From NCBI GenBank assembly GCA_003427395.1, contig BFEA01000454.1:1136524-1166993 (forward strand): a stretch of 30,470 nt of DNA. Reading direction: 5' to 3'. The DNA comes from Chara braunii (taxonomy: Eukaryota; Streptophyta; Charophyceae; Charales; Characeae). The position numbers and the translations under genes were made by a program. Numbering within the stretch: the first letter of the stretch is position 1; every line of letters begins with the position of its first letter. Below the pieces are notes generated by a model. That model was not told the origin of the DNA and did not search any database. It was given only the letters and a program-made list of their open reading frames with translations. Positions 19,346 to 29,627 of this stretch are shown here, in pieces.

Positions 19346-20976
19346 TCGATTTTTATGCCTGGGGGGACGTCATCGCCATCCCCGTGAGCTTCTCTGCCGA
19401 GGCGAGACTCGGATTTGGTGAACCTACGGAACGCTATGTGTGTCGCGTTGCCTAACTATTTGCCAGCGTCGCTCGTGACACGCCTCTGAGTCGGACGAAG
19501 CAGGCCTCAGGGGCAGGCTGTGTGCTCACTGTTCGGCCTTGGTCCGGGTTCGTCGAACGAACCCCGCAGCTCGGTACTCGCTGTCCTGCTGGCACTCGGA
19601 GCACGGGGTTCGAGGCCAGTAGGGGGCGAGTGCGTGCCACGGGGCTGCCGTCAGGCAGTGAAAAGGCAACACGAGGCGGTAGGGGGCAAAGTCTGTTTAA
19701 AAAATGATGACACCGGGTTCAGCGATGACGTGGATGACGTGTGAAGGGGATCGCACTTAGGGCCCGTTCAATGTCCCACTCACAGACTCATAGACTCACA
19801 TGCGACCTTGTAGGTTTTTGTGCGCTCTACAACCGAATATTTTTAGTTTTATTTTTTATTATTATTATATATATTTTTTAAATAAAAAACAGAAATCCCT
19901 CAGGCAAAATTTCTTCACTTTATTTTTTTAGTTAGAAAAATAAAGGATTTTGCTTGTTTTTTATCTCAAATTTGGTAACGAATTTGGATATGACCCCAAG
20001 GCAAAAGTTGTTCATTTTAGTTTTGGCATAACATACATTTTTTTCAGAGTTTTATGAATTCTTTTTTTTTTTTTTTTTTTTTTTTCATGACCGCGGACCG
20101 CGGCCTCGTGGCCGAGACCGCGATCCGTGGTCGTGCCCACGGCGACCTCGACCGTGGGGGATTCGTAGCTCCACGACACCAATTTATTGCTAGTCGACAT
20201 TATTAATTCTTGAAATAGTCACTGTGCTCATTCACTGTGGCTGCCCTTGTTATTCTGGTATGGACACTGCTCTGATAAGGGGAAACTGTGTGGTCTATGA
20301 GTCTGATTTTCCTATTTTGGTACGGTTTCTGGCTAGGAAATGGTACGAGTTGCTGACTAAGGACTGGGCAGGTCCGATAGACGCGAATGTTCCATAAGGA
20401 CAGTTCATTCCGCTCCAGGTAGTTCCTGCTTTGATTCTGCGGGGCTTGAATTTGTCCTATTGGTTTTAACCCTCGGTACCACCAAGATCGCATGTGTTCC
20501 AGCGACTGGTACCATTATTATCACAAGCTGGAGAGCCTTGTTTCGCGAGGGACTTCTGTCCGCTTAGGCCTGCAACCAGGCCAGCCACCCGCATATAGGA
20601 CCGACTAGCGAAACAAAGGGGGCATTGGGACTAGGGAGAACAGAACCGCGTGCCTGGCGTACGCAACGTACGGGTACTTCGGACATGGCCGGGATATGCC
20701 CGTTCATGAGATGGAGCTACGGACACTGTGATGGAGCGATCTAAGAGGAGGGGAACGATCTGACTGCAGGAGGGTCCTTCATGCATGTAAGGTGTGCCTC
20801 GCAGTTTCTCTTGGCCCAATCTAAGTGGGCGCTATCTCCTGGAGCTAGGAGAAGTGAGCCCCAGATGAACCGTGGGAAGGGGCTAACGGGATGACCTTAA
20901 CGGGGACTGTGCAGGCTGCGCTCTCAGGATAAACAACCAAGGGACAGGCAGATACACGAGATGAGCGCTGGCCTCA
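19346..20976. other. No recognisable gene; AT-rich block and GC palindromes
   Basis: 19350-19745 is GC-rich and may be the rest of the degenerate - strand LTR. 19800-20085 is very AT-rich and ends in 24 T (20062-20085). Directly after it, 20088-20160 is a cluster of short GC palindromes (ccgcggaccgcgg, cctcgtggccgag). 20200-20976 has only short open frames on both strands with no family I know. Confidence 0.5.
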
Positions 20977-21129
20977 GGGAGGATCAAAGATAGTTACAAC
21001 ATTGCCTAATTGGATGATCACAACTCCGGGAGGATCGAAGACAGTCACAACATTGCCTAATTGGATGATCACAGCTCAGGGAGGATCGAAGGCCGCCACA
21101 CCATTACCTATCCGAACGATCACAGCTAA
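20977..21129 (+). repeat. 51-bp tandem repeat, three copies
   Basis: Units start at 20977, 21028 and 21079, each with gggaggatc near the start and a gatcacarct-type end; the third is the most diverged. A partial fourth begins at 21130. The unit is 17 codons. An open frame (21002-21313, no ATG family match) reads through it as a 17-residue repeat (PNWMIT..GGSK), but I do not claim a gene. Confidence 0.88.
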
Positions 21130-22720
21130 GGGAGACAAACGCGGCCGCAACCTCGCGCCTCGGCTTCTCATGCTGTTACGGTTCACGGAAGTAAATCGAG
21201 CCAGAGTGACGCCTACTCGACCCATCACAGTACTGATAGACAAACCCATCCCTTTTGTCACGCGTAGCCCGCAATTCAGCCATAGCACTGGTCGACCGAA
21301 CGGTCGTGGTTGATAGTCACGAAGAGGGAATCCACGCGCCTAGGTATGTTCGCATGAGAACAACAGTGAGACCACGGGTACGAAAGTTGACCAGCAGACT
21401 TGAGTGAGAGAGTGAGTGAAGAGGAAAGAGAGAGAGAGGATGAAAAGTAAACGAGGGAAGCTGAGGGGGGGGAAGTGAGAAAGGGTATGGAATCACGCAG
21501 CTTGACTGAATGAGGAGAACGTAAACGATTTGAATATATTGGAGAAAAATGACTGTGAGTACGTAACAAACGACGTTCGCAAATAAACCGCGATCAATCA
21601 TGCGCGGTCCTTAGGGAGCTTAAGTTGTGCCTCTTGATGGGAGAAGGACTCGAATGTTAACTCAATTGTTGAACGAGTCACATTGTTGTGGCTTGGCAAG
21701 ATCGATGCGAGCCTCGCTATTGACCTTGCGATATTCTTCTTAAAATATACTCTTATTATCTATTTGGCTGCAGTTGTGGAGGAAATCTAGGTTCAGAGGG
21801 AGTGTGTAAGTATCCACGAAAGAGAAGGAAGAAGGGGAAAAACGAGTGGATTGAGGGATAGAGCGATCGAACAGTGACGAAACTGCAATCGCGCTCATGA
21901 AAAGCGCTAAGAAGAAGGGGGGGGAGAGAACCAAGGGGAAACTGGGGCGCACCGAGCGTGCACATTAGCAGAACACTATAGCAGGGGATATATGACCAAG
22001 CGAGTGTGAATGTGCCGGTGAGCGAACGTGACTATACGAGCGGCAAGAGAGGATAAGGGAGTGCAGGCGAAATTGACCTTTTCTCGGCTGATAACCCACA
22101 CGCACAGTTGCAGTATCTTCTTGTTTGAAATGGGCTAGACGCCCATGCATTCTGATAAGGGAAAAACAAAGTATGAAATAACAAATTTGAACGAAATATA
22201 AATCACTACGCACGAAGATACCGAGGGGATTGGCGGCAATATTGGCGAACTGATGTTACTAGAGTATGCTAATCACCTCTATAAACTCAAATAGATGCTC
22301 TGCGAGCCCTGTCGATTTTGAAATTGTCTTAAAAATAACAGACCTCGTACGTCTTTTTATCCAAAGCAACCAACAGGCATTCAATCGAGGATCAAACCCT
22401 CTTCCGGTGAAAGGAAGCCCCCATCTATAAGCAACACAATAATCGCCTTATTATTCTATAGACTGGTTTGAAGATTCCTTAATTGCAAAGCTCGGTGGGG
22501 TGAGGAAACGGAGAATACTATCGGCTAAAGCTTCTATCATCTCGGGTTAACGGGAAGTATTCTGGGCAAAGCAGATTTTTTTTATTATTTCCTTATGCTG
22601 ATTTTGCTGGTTTTGTAACAGGCGTATTCCAAAAATTTGAGGATTACTCCCCATGACTTGTCACTACTCCTATTTGAACCCCGAGGGAGATAAATTTTTA
22701 AAACTGATTTCAATTCGAAT
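21130..22720. other. No recognisable gene, purine-rich patches
   Basis: Purine-rich stretches (gagaga near 21427-21440; 21800-21940) give long pyrimidine-strand frames encoding Ser/Phe/Leu-rich peptides that look like composition artefacts. No RNA gene or transposon domain is seen. Confidence 0.45.
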
Positions 22721-23537
22721 TACTTGAGTTCTCCAATAGTAAAGAAAAGGGAGTCGCTTGGGTTGGGAACAGTAGAAGTGACAGACAACACTACCCTAGC
22801 ACCCGGCCGGTTGTTGAGGAACTCGGATCCGGGTGCATCGAGTGACAGGCGTTGTTCCCCTTGGCTTCAACGAACAGAAAAAGACCTTCCCCGAGTTTCC
22901 TCACAACTTTTTGCGCCGTTGCCGAGGAGGGGAATGGACCCCCAAGGGCTCGGCCTTTCCCTATCGAATGGGGGTGCGCAGGCTGATTGGCTGTAGATTG
23001 ATTAGCTTGATTATTAGTTGATTTCTGTATTTTTGTTTATTTTCACTAATTCGTTTTTTTTTTTTTTTTTTTTTTTTTAATATCTTGTGATCCGGGCGAT
23101 TTCATGCAAGCCGCCCCGGGATCAAAGTTCGTCCTTGCGTCAAGGCGAACATTTAGCCACCTTTTTTGCAAAATTATAACGGCTAGAATTTAAGCTAAAC
23201 GATTTCCTTTATTTTTCTAAATATTATTCTAAAAATTTCGGTATTCCTTTTTATTTAATTACGAGAAATTGAAAGGGAATTTGGGGATAACTGCTTCGAG
23301 AAAAGTTGTTCCTTGTAAATTCCCCGACATTTCGAAACCTCAATCGGGGAAAACGGACCTCGTCTGGAGAAACGGCGAGCTCCAGCAGATACAAAAGGGA
23401 AAAGAAAATAAAAGGGATTGAATTTTCCTTTTAATCTTGTTTAAAATTTGAGTTGGAAAAACAACAAAAAATAAAAAGCGATCCGATAACTTTTTTCTTG
23501 GAGCTTAAAAAAAACTCACAAAATTTTTCCACGGCGA

Positions 23538-23703
23538 TCTAGGGTTTGCGGTGCGCGTGCGGCTGCGCGCAAAACCCAAAACCCTAATTAGGGGAAACCC
23601 TAATTAGGGTAAGACGCTAATACTACCTTAGGAATATAAGATTAATTGAGTAAAGTTCTTACTAGAATTTTGCGGGTTGTTGTTGGGATTTAGGGTTTTG
23701 TGC
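23538..23703. repeat. Plant telomere-type motifs (telobox-like)
   Basis: ctagggtttg (23538), two aaaccctaattaggg-type palindromic units at 23578-23610, and tttagggttttg (23692) repeat the TTTAGGG/CCCTAAA word in both orientations. Such words occur as interstitial telomere traces and as teloboxes in promoters of plant translation genes. No adjacent gene is recognisable here. Confidence 0.7.
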
Positions 23704-23843
23704 ACAAGATATACGCTCCGAAAAAAAATAGTATTAATTTGAATTTTGGTGCTAAATTAAATAAACAAAATTTAAATTAAATATATGAAGAATAATAAAA
23801 ATTTGAGTTTTCTAAATTTGAGTTAATTTATTTTGCTTCCCTT

Positions 23844-24845
23844 TCGGCAGTTAATCAAGGGATAACCTCCCGAACCCCATCCCAACGGGCGGAGGGAAAT
23901 TGCTACCGAAAATTTTCAAAATTCCTCTTTTAAGTTAAAATTTCCCGGCTAATTTTTTTTTTTTTTTTTTAATACTCTACTTGCTTTTCTTCTCTTGGTA
24001 GCGCTGCTTGAGGGCTTCGTCCCGAACCCCATCCCAATGGGGGGAGGGGAGATAATGAGGAAATTTTTGCAAAATTCCTAAAATTTGTATACTGCCCCAA
24101 AAATCGTGAAATTCAACGAGCCTTAATATATCTTGACCCTTGAATAAATATAAATTAAAAAAAGTAATTTATTTAAAACAAATTTTATTTTTTCTAATTA
24201 ATACTTGCAAAAAACAAAAAAAATCCTCAAAGGAGGAAGGTAAGGGCAGAAGGACTAATCTGAGGATTAGGTCAGTCGGTTGGATCGTTCCCGAAGTTCT
24301 GAAACGGGCGACGGGAATTTTTCCTTATTAAAATTATATTTTTTAATTTTTTTTAATATAATTATTTGACAAAAATTAGAAATAAATCGAAAAGGGAGGT
24401 TGAAAGGAAGAAGGGACTTACTTCGCGACTTGCTAAGGATTGCATTTGGTCCCCCTATGCACCAAAGGCGGAGTAACGATTTCTTTTCATTTATAAGTAA
24501 TTTTTATTAATAAAAACAATAAAATTTTCCTAAAAATAAAAAAATGGCTTGAAAAATCAAAAAGTAAATACGTACTCTTTTAAATGCTTGTTTTTTGTCG
24601 AGGGACTGACTCCATCGGTCGGGGCACGCTTGAGAGAGCGGCAGGCAGGATCCCCTCAAACTGAGCACACGCCTTATATTCGAGGAAACTTGAATGTAAG
24701 GGTTGTAAGCCCAATCGGAGGTCGGGATTCCACACCCTTCTTATCTAGGACACTTTAGGACCTAAGAAGCATTAAGGTAGGCAGCATTCATCATAGAGAC
24801 GACCTCCAGAACCCCATCCCAACGGGGGGGAGGTGAAGTGCTGCC
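23844..24845. repeat. Three dispersed copies of a structured hairpin repeat
   Basis: The copies are at 23844-23909, about 24018-24049 and 24780-24845. Each shares gaaccccatcccaa followed by a G run and ggagg. In copies 1 and 3, cctcc pairs with ggagg, cccc or ccc pairs with the G run, and an outer arm also pairs (ggcagca / tgctgcc in copy 3; cggcag... / ...ctaccg in copy 1). Confidence 0.75.
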
Positions 24846-24857
24846 AAACATTTTGAG

Positions 24858-24888
24858 ATTTTGTGTTTTTTCTGTCTTGGTTTTCCAG
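24858..24888 (+). other. Possible intron 3' splice site
   Basis: A T/pyrimidine-rich tract ends in ttttccag with the AG at 24887-24888, and coding-like sequence begins directly after it. It is a textbook-looking acceptor, but no matching donor or upstream exon is identified. Confidence 0.35.
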
Positions 24889-26057
24889 CACCCTCCTACT
24901 CTACATTGCGTCACTCTGATGTGGCCACCTTCGACTGCCGAGGAGTACGCGGTTGACCGAGCCTGGGAGATAGAACCTTCCAAACTCATAGCGAGGGAGC
25001 TAGTGGATTTCACGTTACCAACTCGGCCCACTGACTGACACGACGGTCGGTACAACTGAAGATCTATCTTCCTGTTGCCGGGTGCCTGGCTGTGGATATA
25101 TAGAGAGTTCAAGAGTAGCCGACTTCCGAGCGACAGACGTGAGAGAGACCTGCCGTACGGTGAGGTGAAGGCCTACTTGTACCTGAGTGTCGAAACGACC
25201 AAGAAGGCCGCTCTGTCTCTGGTGACGTGGAGGACCTGCGGGGTTATCGGCTGGGCCGAACGATACTTGCAGGAGGAGATCCAGACGTTTCGGATTGTCG
25301 AGGTGCATGACGTGATAACCTTGCTTCACGGACTGCTTCCCCGCGTCATTAAAGGGGACCTCCAGGTAGTCGAAGATGGGTTTTTCCCGACCGGGGGTTG
25401 TAGACTCAGGACAGTCGTCCCAGCATTCGTGATAGACGCGGCGTTCGGAGGGATAGGAGGCCTGGTAGAGGCCTACCTCACCACTACGGAGCTTGTGCAT
25501 TTCTCGAGAGGAGAGCAAGACTCCCACTTTGTTTATTACTCCCTGGTGATCATTGGACCTTGGTGGGGGGACGAGAGGATTCAACTTATACATCTGATCC
25601 GTTCCATAGCTCCCACCACTACGGGAGGTTACGATTGTTTGTGGGACAATTGTCGACCGAGAGAAGTGCTCTGTCGGCACGCCGTCCTAACCCTATACCT
25701 CGTGCCGCGTCTGTCACCCGTGGAAGGGTTGGTCGAGGCTCCTGTAACTTGCACAATCCACGTTAGTCCATATCCACGCAAAAATAGACCGTGTCTGGCC
25801 CAGGACACATGCACGAGTTTTTCACAAGTCAACCTGGGTCTGATTTTCCTTCTAATCGAGTGTCCCCGGTACCACGCTCATGGATCCCAAGGAACTGTGC
25901 TCGAACTCTCCGTATCGGAGGTCGCTTCACGCGCCCACTGGGCCAGAGTCGAGGTCAACCTTGACCATACCTTCCTGCGGTGCTGTCCTCACTCCTCGGG
26001 GGTCCCTCGGCTAACCCCAGGGGTCCCTCGGCTAACCCCGGATACACCAAGTCTTAA
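24889..26057 (+). pseudogene. Unrecognised coding-like frame
   Basis: After the possible splice acceptor, one frame is open except for TGAs at 25036 and about 25057, and then without a break from 25075. The part up to about 25700 has G/C-rich third codon positions and many GTG, GTC, GAG and GCC codons, a pattern that favours coding on this strand. The exactly antisense frame (25015-25680) is also open. Blocks include AEEYAVDRAWEIEPSKL, EEIQTFRIVEVHDVITLLHG and GYDCLWDNC. I do not recognise a family. The frame stays open to 26499 only because it runs into a minisatellite that lacks stops. It could be a decayed host exon or a transposon gene. Confidence 0.3.
25999..26040 (+). repeat. 21-bp tandem duplication
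   Basis: ggggtccctcggctaacccc occurs twice in direct succession with a one-base spacer, at the start of the minisatellite region. Confidence 0.9.
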
Positions 26058-26069
26058 CCTCGCAAGCAA

Positions 26070-26725
26070 GTCACGTTCCACAATGCTCCATTTGAGAGGT
26101 CCGGCAAGTCACGTTCTGCAATGCCTCTTTTTAGAGGTCCGGCTCACTATGTCTCCCTTTCTGAAAGCCCGGTTCTCGAAGTACCTCTTCAGAAAGCCCG
26201 GTTCACAAAGAACCCTTTCAGAAGGCCTGGTTCATAATGTTCCTCTTCAGAAAGCCCGGCTCACAAAATACCCTTTCAGAAGGCCCGGTTCACAATGTCC
26301 CTTTTCAGGAAGCCCGGTTCACATAGTACCCTTTCGGAAGACCCGGTTCACGAAGTACCTCTTAAGAAGGCCTGGTTCACAATGTACCTCTCAGAAGGCC
26401 CGGTTCACAATGTACTTTTTCAAACATCGCCAACTTCAAAAGTACCCGTTCAGAAGCTCTCGTTCTCAACATGTCCTTCCTAACTCCCGGTCTCCGTAGC
26501 ACAGGCTCGAACGCCTCGGCCTGCAATGTGCCTCTTCAATCTGCCCGGTTCCCATAGTACTAGTTTGAATGCCTCGGTCTACAATGTCACCGTTCGAACT
26601 TCTCGGCCCTCCGTGTACTCGTCCAATCCGCTCGGTTTTCGAAATACCCATTCGCGCGTCTCGTTTCTCAATGTGTACCCTCAAACAGCCCAGTCTCCAC
26701 AGTGCCTGTACGACGTGTTCTAGAC
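26070..26725. repeat. 29-bp minisatellite
   Basis: Nine units of about 29 bases with consensus gaaggcccggttcacaatg plus a short pyrimidine/AT part fill 26163-26422. Degenerate units of 28-30 bases continue on both sides, to about 26070 and 26725, for roughly 22 in all. The unit length is not a multiple of three, yet it lacks stops in the frames used, so it props up a spurious open frame. Confidence 0.9.
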
Positions 26726-26809
26726 AGTGTGCGCCCGCGGTGCCCCCCTTGATGTGTGCCCTCGATGTGCGCCCTTGGTGCGCCCTTGATGCGCCCATAG
26801 CGTGCCCAA

Positions 26810-26979
26810 GTACGCCCGTGCTCCCTGATGGGCCGCGGGGCTGCGCCCAAGTGCACCTGTGCTCCCTGATGGGCCATGGGGCTGCGCCCGAGTGCGCCCG
26901 TGCGCCCTGATGGTCACGCGACGCTGCGCCTGACTACACCCGTGCGCCCTGATTGGCTGCGGGCTGTTCCCGAATGCGC
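26810..26979. repeat. About 41-bp GC-rich tandem repeat, four copies
   Basis: Units of 40-42 bases share gtgcnccctgatgggc and ctgcgcccgagtgc-type segments. The array merges into the 51-bp array on its right and shares its ggctgcgc word. Confidence 0.8.
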
Positions 26980-27840
26980 TCCGAGTCCCGTCCCCTGCAC
27001 GGGGGCTGCGCAATCCTGCGCGCCTGTGCGTGCGGCGCCCCGACCCATGCACGGGTCTGCGCGATGTTGTGCGCATGTGCGAGTGGCGTCCCGTCCTGTG
27101 AGTGCGGGCTGCGCGATCATGTGTGCCCGTGCGCAAGGCGCCCCGACCCGTGCGTGGGGCTGCGCGGTGCTGCGCGCCCGTGCGTGAAGTATCCTAACCC
27201 GTGCGCGGGGCTGCACGATGCTGCGCACCCGTGTGCGTGGTATCCCGACCCATGCGCAGGACTGCGCGATGCTGCGCGCCTGTGCGCACGGCGTCCCGTC
27301 CTGTGTGCGGGGGCTGTGCGATCCTGCGCGCCCGTGCGAGCGACGCCCCGATCCATGTGTGGGCTGCACGGTGCTCCTCGCCCGTGCACGAGGTATCCCG
27401 CCCGTGCGCGTGGCGGTCTGACCCGTGTGCGAGGCTGTGTGGTGCTGCGCGTCCGTGCGCGCGGTATCCCGGCCCGTGCGCAGGGGCTGTGTGATCCTGC
27501 TCACCTGTGGACGCGGCGCCCCGACCGGTGCGCGGGGCTGCGTGGTGCTGCGCGCCCGTGCACGCGGTATCTCGACTAATGTGTGGGGCTGCGCGATGAT
27601 GTGCGCCCGTGAGCACGGCATTCCAACCCATGCACGGGGCTTTGCGCCCGTGGGCACGGTATCCCAGCCCTTGCGCGGGGCTGCACGATGCTGCACGTCC
27701 GTGCGCGCGGCGTCTTGACCTATGCGAGGGGGCTGCGTGGTGATGCGTGCCCGTGCGCGTGGTATCCCGACCCATGCGAGGGGCTGCGAGATGCTGTGTG
27801 CCCGTGCGCGCGGCGTCCTGACCTGTGCGCTTACCTCTCT
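26980..27840. repeat. 51-bp GC-rich minisatellite, about 17 copies
   Basis: The ggctgcgc word recurs at 27004, 27054, 27107, 27158, 27209 and 27260 (mean spacing 51) and onward to about 27840. Units combine ggggctgcgcgatgctgcgc with cccgtgcgcgcgg and atcccgacccatgcgc parts. The array is very GC- and CpG-rich. The 17-codon unit has few stops on either strand, which yields long overlapping Arg/Ala/Gly/His-rich frames (up to 323 codons on the - strand) that I treat as artefacts. Confidence 0.92.
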
Positions 27841-28874
27841 CGTGCGTACCCTGATCGCTCCCTCTCTGTGTGTGTTGAAGTGCACTTCCTCCTTAGTTCG
27901 TCTTCCTTCCTTCTATGCGTGCGAGAAGTTTCCTGCTCTTGAGCCCGGTTGGGCTTAAATACTCTACAACCCTCTTCTCGGTGTGCCCCAGCGCCTTCGT
28001 GTGCTCGGGACTGTCGACAAGGTTGCAGTGCCCCAATACCATGGCTCCCCCGGACCTGTACCCGGGCCTGTTTGGGCTTTCAAAGAGTGTCCATCGAACA
28101 GGGTCTTTTTGTCGGGTACCGGCCTTTTGCAGCGCCCTGGTACCGGGCCTCTTCTTGAAGCTGGGTCCTGACCTGCGCTCCCATGGTCCCCACGGGAAAG
28201 GTACGGACCTTGTCAAATTCTGCAGGGCCTAAATCGCGGAATGAAAAACACCATGGCCCAAGGCCCTTTTCCCAGCGTTAGGCCCGGAGCCCTTTTAAGG
28301 CCTTACGTACAACCCAAATGCAAAGACCTCGAGCCTGCCCGTTTAGCGTCTTCCCTTCGATACTGACCCAGTGACGAACCTCGGGGTTACCGCCGCTTAG
28401 TCCGCTTGAGGGTCCGTCTCAAGAGAGGGCGCCCTCTATTGTTCGTCTCATCGCCCGACCCTTAATGCCAGGCTGACCGCCTCGTCCTTGTTCTTCATCC
28501 GGGCCCTCGACACTCCCCTGGTTGCAGTCACTCCTTTGTGTCTTGTTAACAAAACGCCTCAATGGTGGGCATAAAGAGATGCTAACTCAGAATCCATGAA
28601 TCCGCTACTTCCCACCGTCTCGGCCTTGATACTCGTTACGGGGTCCTGATACCGTATCTTTCGATGCCGGTTGCCATCCCACTAGGTAAAATAGATGGAT
28701 CCATCTCTCTTAAAAAGTTATTTTCAAGGAAGTAAAGGGCGATGTAAGGCTAGAACCGCCCGACAGCAACCCGCCCCCCATTCTCGACGTCCCCGGCGAG
28801 CCATCTCGGTATTTCAAGGAAAAAGGAGAAGCAAGGAATATTGACTCCTAATATCTACCCATCAACCCAAGACT
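27841..28874. other. No gene; possible - strand LTR core
   Basis: Read on the - strand, gagtatttaagccc at 27952-27965 is a TATA-like box, and the pol fragment to the right is also on the - strand, so this could be part of that element's 3' LTR. This is inference; no second copy is in the window to confirm it. 28070-28230 has several ggtacc/gggcc palindromic words. No coding domain is seen. Confidence 0.35.
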
Positions 28875-29222
28875 ATCCTCACCGCTTTCGTCGGGCCCTT
28901 TTTTCTTGCCTCTTTTTCTTATCCCGCTTTTTCTTAATCATCTTCTCTTTGACCCCTAATCGTTTCTTGGTCCTCCACCGTCTCTTGCCACGACGGTGTT
29001 GGTTCTCACCCTTGTCTATGACTATCACACTTTTAATGGTTTCCTTACCTTTGCACTTCCTCTCTCACCTTAGCATAGCTGATTCTAAGACCTTTCGCCC
29101 AGTTTTCTTTGTGTCCTTCCTTTGGCTGTTTCTGATTCCTAAGACCCTTTCTCGGCTGTTTTTCGCAGGTCTCTTAGAGGGTTCTCCAACCTCATACGTG
29201 GACGACTTATGCCCCTTCATGG
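28875..29222 (-). pseudogene. Very basic tail-like frame after the pol fragment
   Basis: On the - strand, a frame different from that of the pol fragment encodes a Lys/Arg-rich sequence (SSTYEVGEPSKRPAKNSRERV, later clusters such as KKKRDKKKR) with one stop in the middle. It may be the frameshifted C-terminal extension of the adjacent pol, or only the complement of a T/C-rich tract. The + strand frame here (28841-29251) is Leu/Phe-rich and looks like its shadow. Confidence 0.3.
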
Positions 29223-29627
29223 TGCTTCTCCTTCCCCTTATCCCTCTTTAAATTCAGGTGGGATTCTCTCCGTTCCTTAGGTACTTTTAAGCGAGCCCCA
29301 GACACCTGTTCTTTCCATCTAGCCCCGTCTAATTCCTCAAGCTGGTAAGCCCCACCGTCCAATCTTTTAATCACGCGGTAGGGTCTCATCCATTTGTTCG
29401 CTAGTTTCCCTGTCCATATCCTCTCCAGAGCAGAATCGTAGAGTAGGACTACGCTCTCAGTGGGTATTCCTTCCTGCCTAACTCGAAGGTTTCTATCCCA
29501 CCTTTCCTTCTCCTTTCCACTTTGAGTTCTCAATTTTTCTATAGCGTCCAGGGCGCTACCCTCGAGTGTTTCTGCTGTTTGCCTAATCCTAGCGCTGTCG
29601 CGGTGGCATTCCGCCCGGCCTCCCTAA
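29207..29627 (-). pseudogene. pol: Pol C-terminal fragment (GPY/F-type integrase end) of a second Gypsy element
   Basis: On the - strand the sequence ESVVLLYDSALE...WTGKLANKWMRPYRVIKRLDGGAYQLEELDG closely follows the integrase C-terminal module of Gypsy elements (GDLVLLYDS, GKL...W.GPY.V, GA..L), which contacts DNA near the insertion site. The readable part begins near 29627 after a TAG and ends in a TGA at 29207. The integrase core, RT and other domains are absent upstream, so the fragment ends abruptly. It differs from the integrase end at 7083-7229, so it is another family. Confidence 0.8.

Larger units (their letters stand above)
22721..24857. other. AT-rich non-coding region studded with GC-rich hairpins
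   Basis: The AT-rich background holds runs of 25 T (23054-23078) and 18 T (23953-23970). GC-rich inverted repeats lie at 22799-22836 (gcacccgg/ccgggtgc), 23088-23124, 23127-23150, 23320-23351 (ttccccga/tcggggaa), 23844-23909, 24018-24049 and 24296-24316. The part from about 23000 to 24888 could be an intron, since a good splice acceptor ends it. I find no coding domain. Confidence 0.55.

Noticed and set aside
20977-21129. CRISPR-like array
   Set aside because: Whole 51-base units repeat with no unique spacers, and the setting is eukaryotic transposon DNA.
22370-22440. tRNA-like look of the sequence around tcaaaccctcttccggtgaaagg
   Set aside because: No cloverleaf with acceptor stem and T-loop could be drawn.
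25015-25680. 221-codon - strand frame
   Set aside because: It is exactly codon-aligned with the + strand frame, whose codon use looks more like coding sequence. Not fully excluded, but not called.
26914-27885. 323-codon - strand frame and overlapping + strand frames of about 200 codons
   Set aside because: They are the translation of a GC-rich minisatellite that lacks stops, and peptides follow the 51-bp unit in every frame.
28640-28665. PBS-like word (complement of gggtcctgatacc)
   Set aside because: It lies downstream of the - strand pol fragment, where a PBS for that element cannot be, and no LTR end adjoins it.
28841-29251. 136-codon Leu/Phe-rich + strand frame resembling a membrane protein
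   Set aside because: It lies opposite the - strand pol fragment and its Lys/Arg-rich tail; T/C-rich sequence gives hydrophobic residues automatically.
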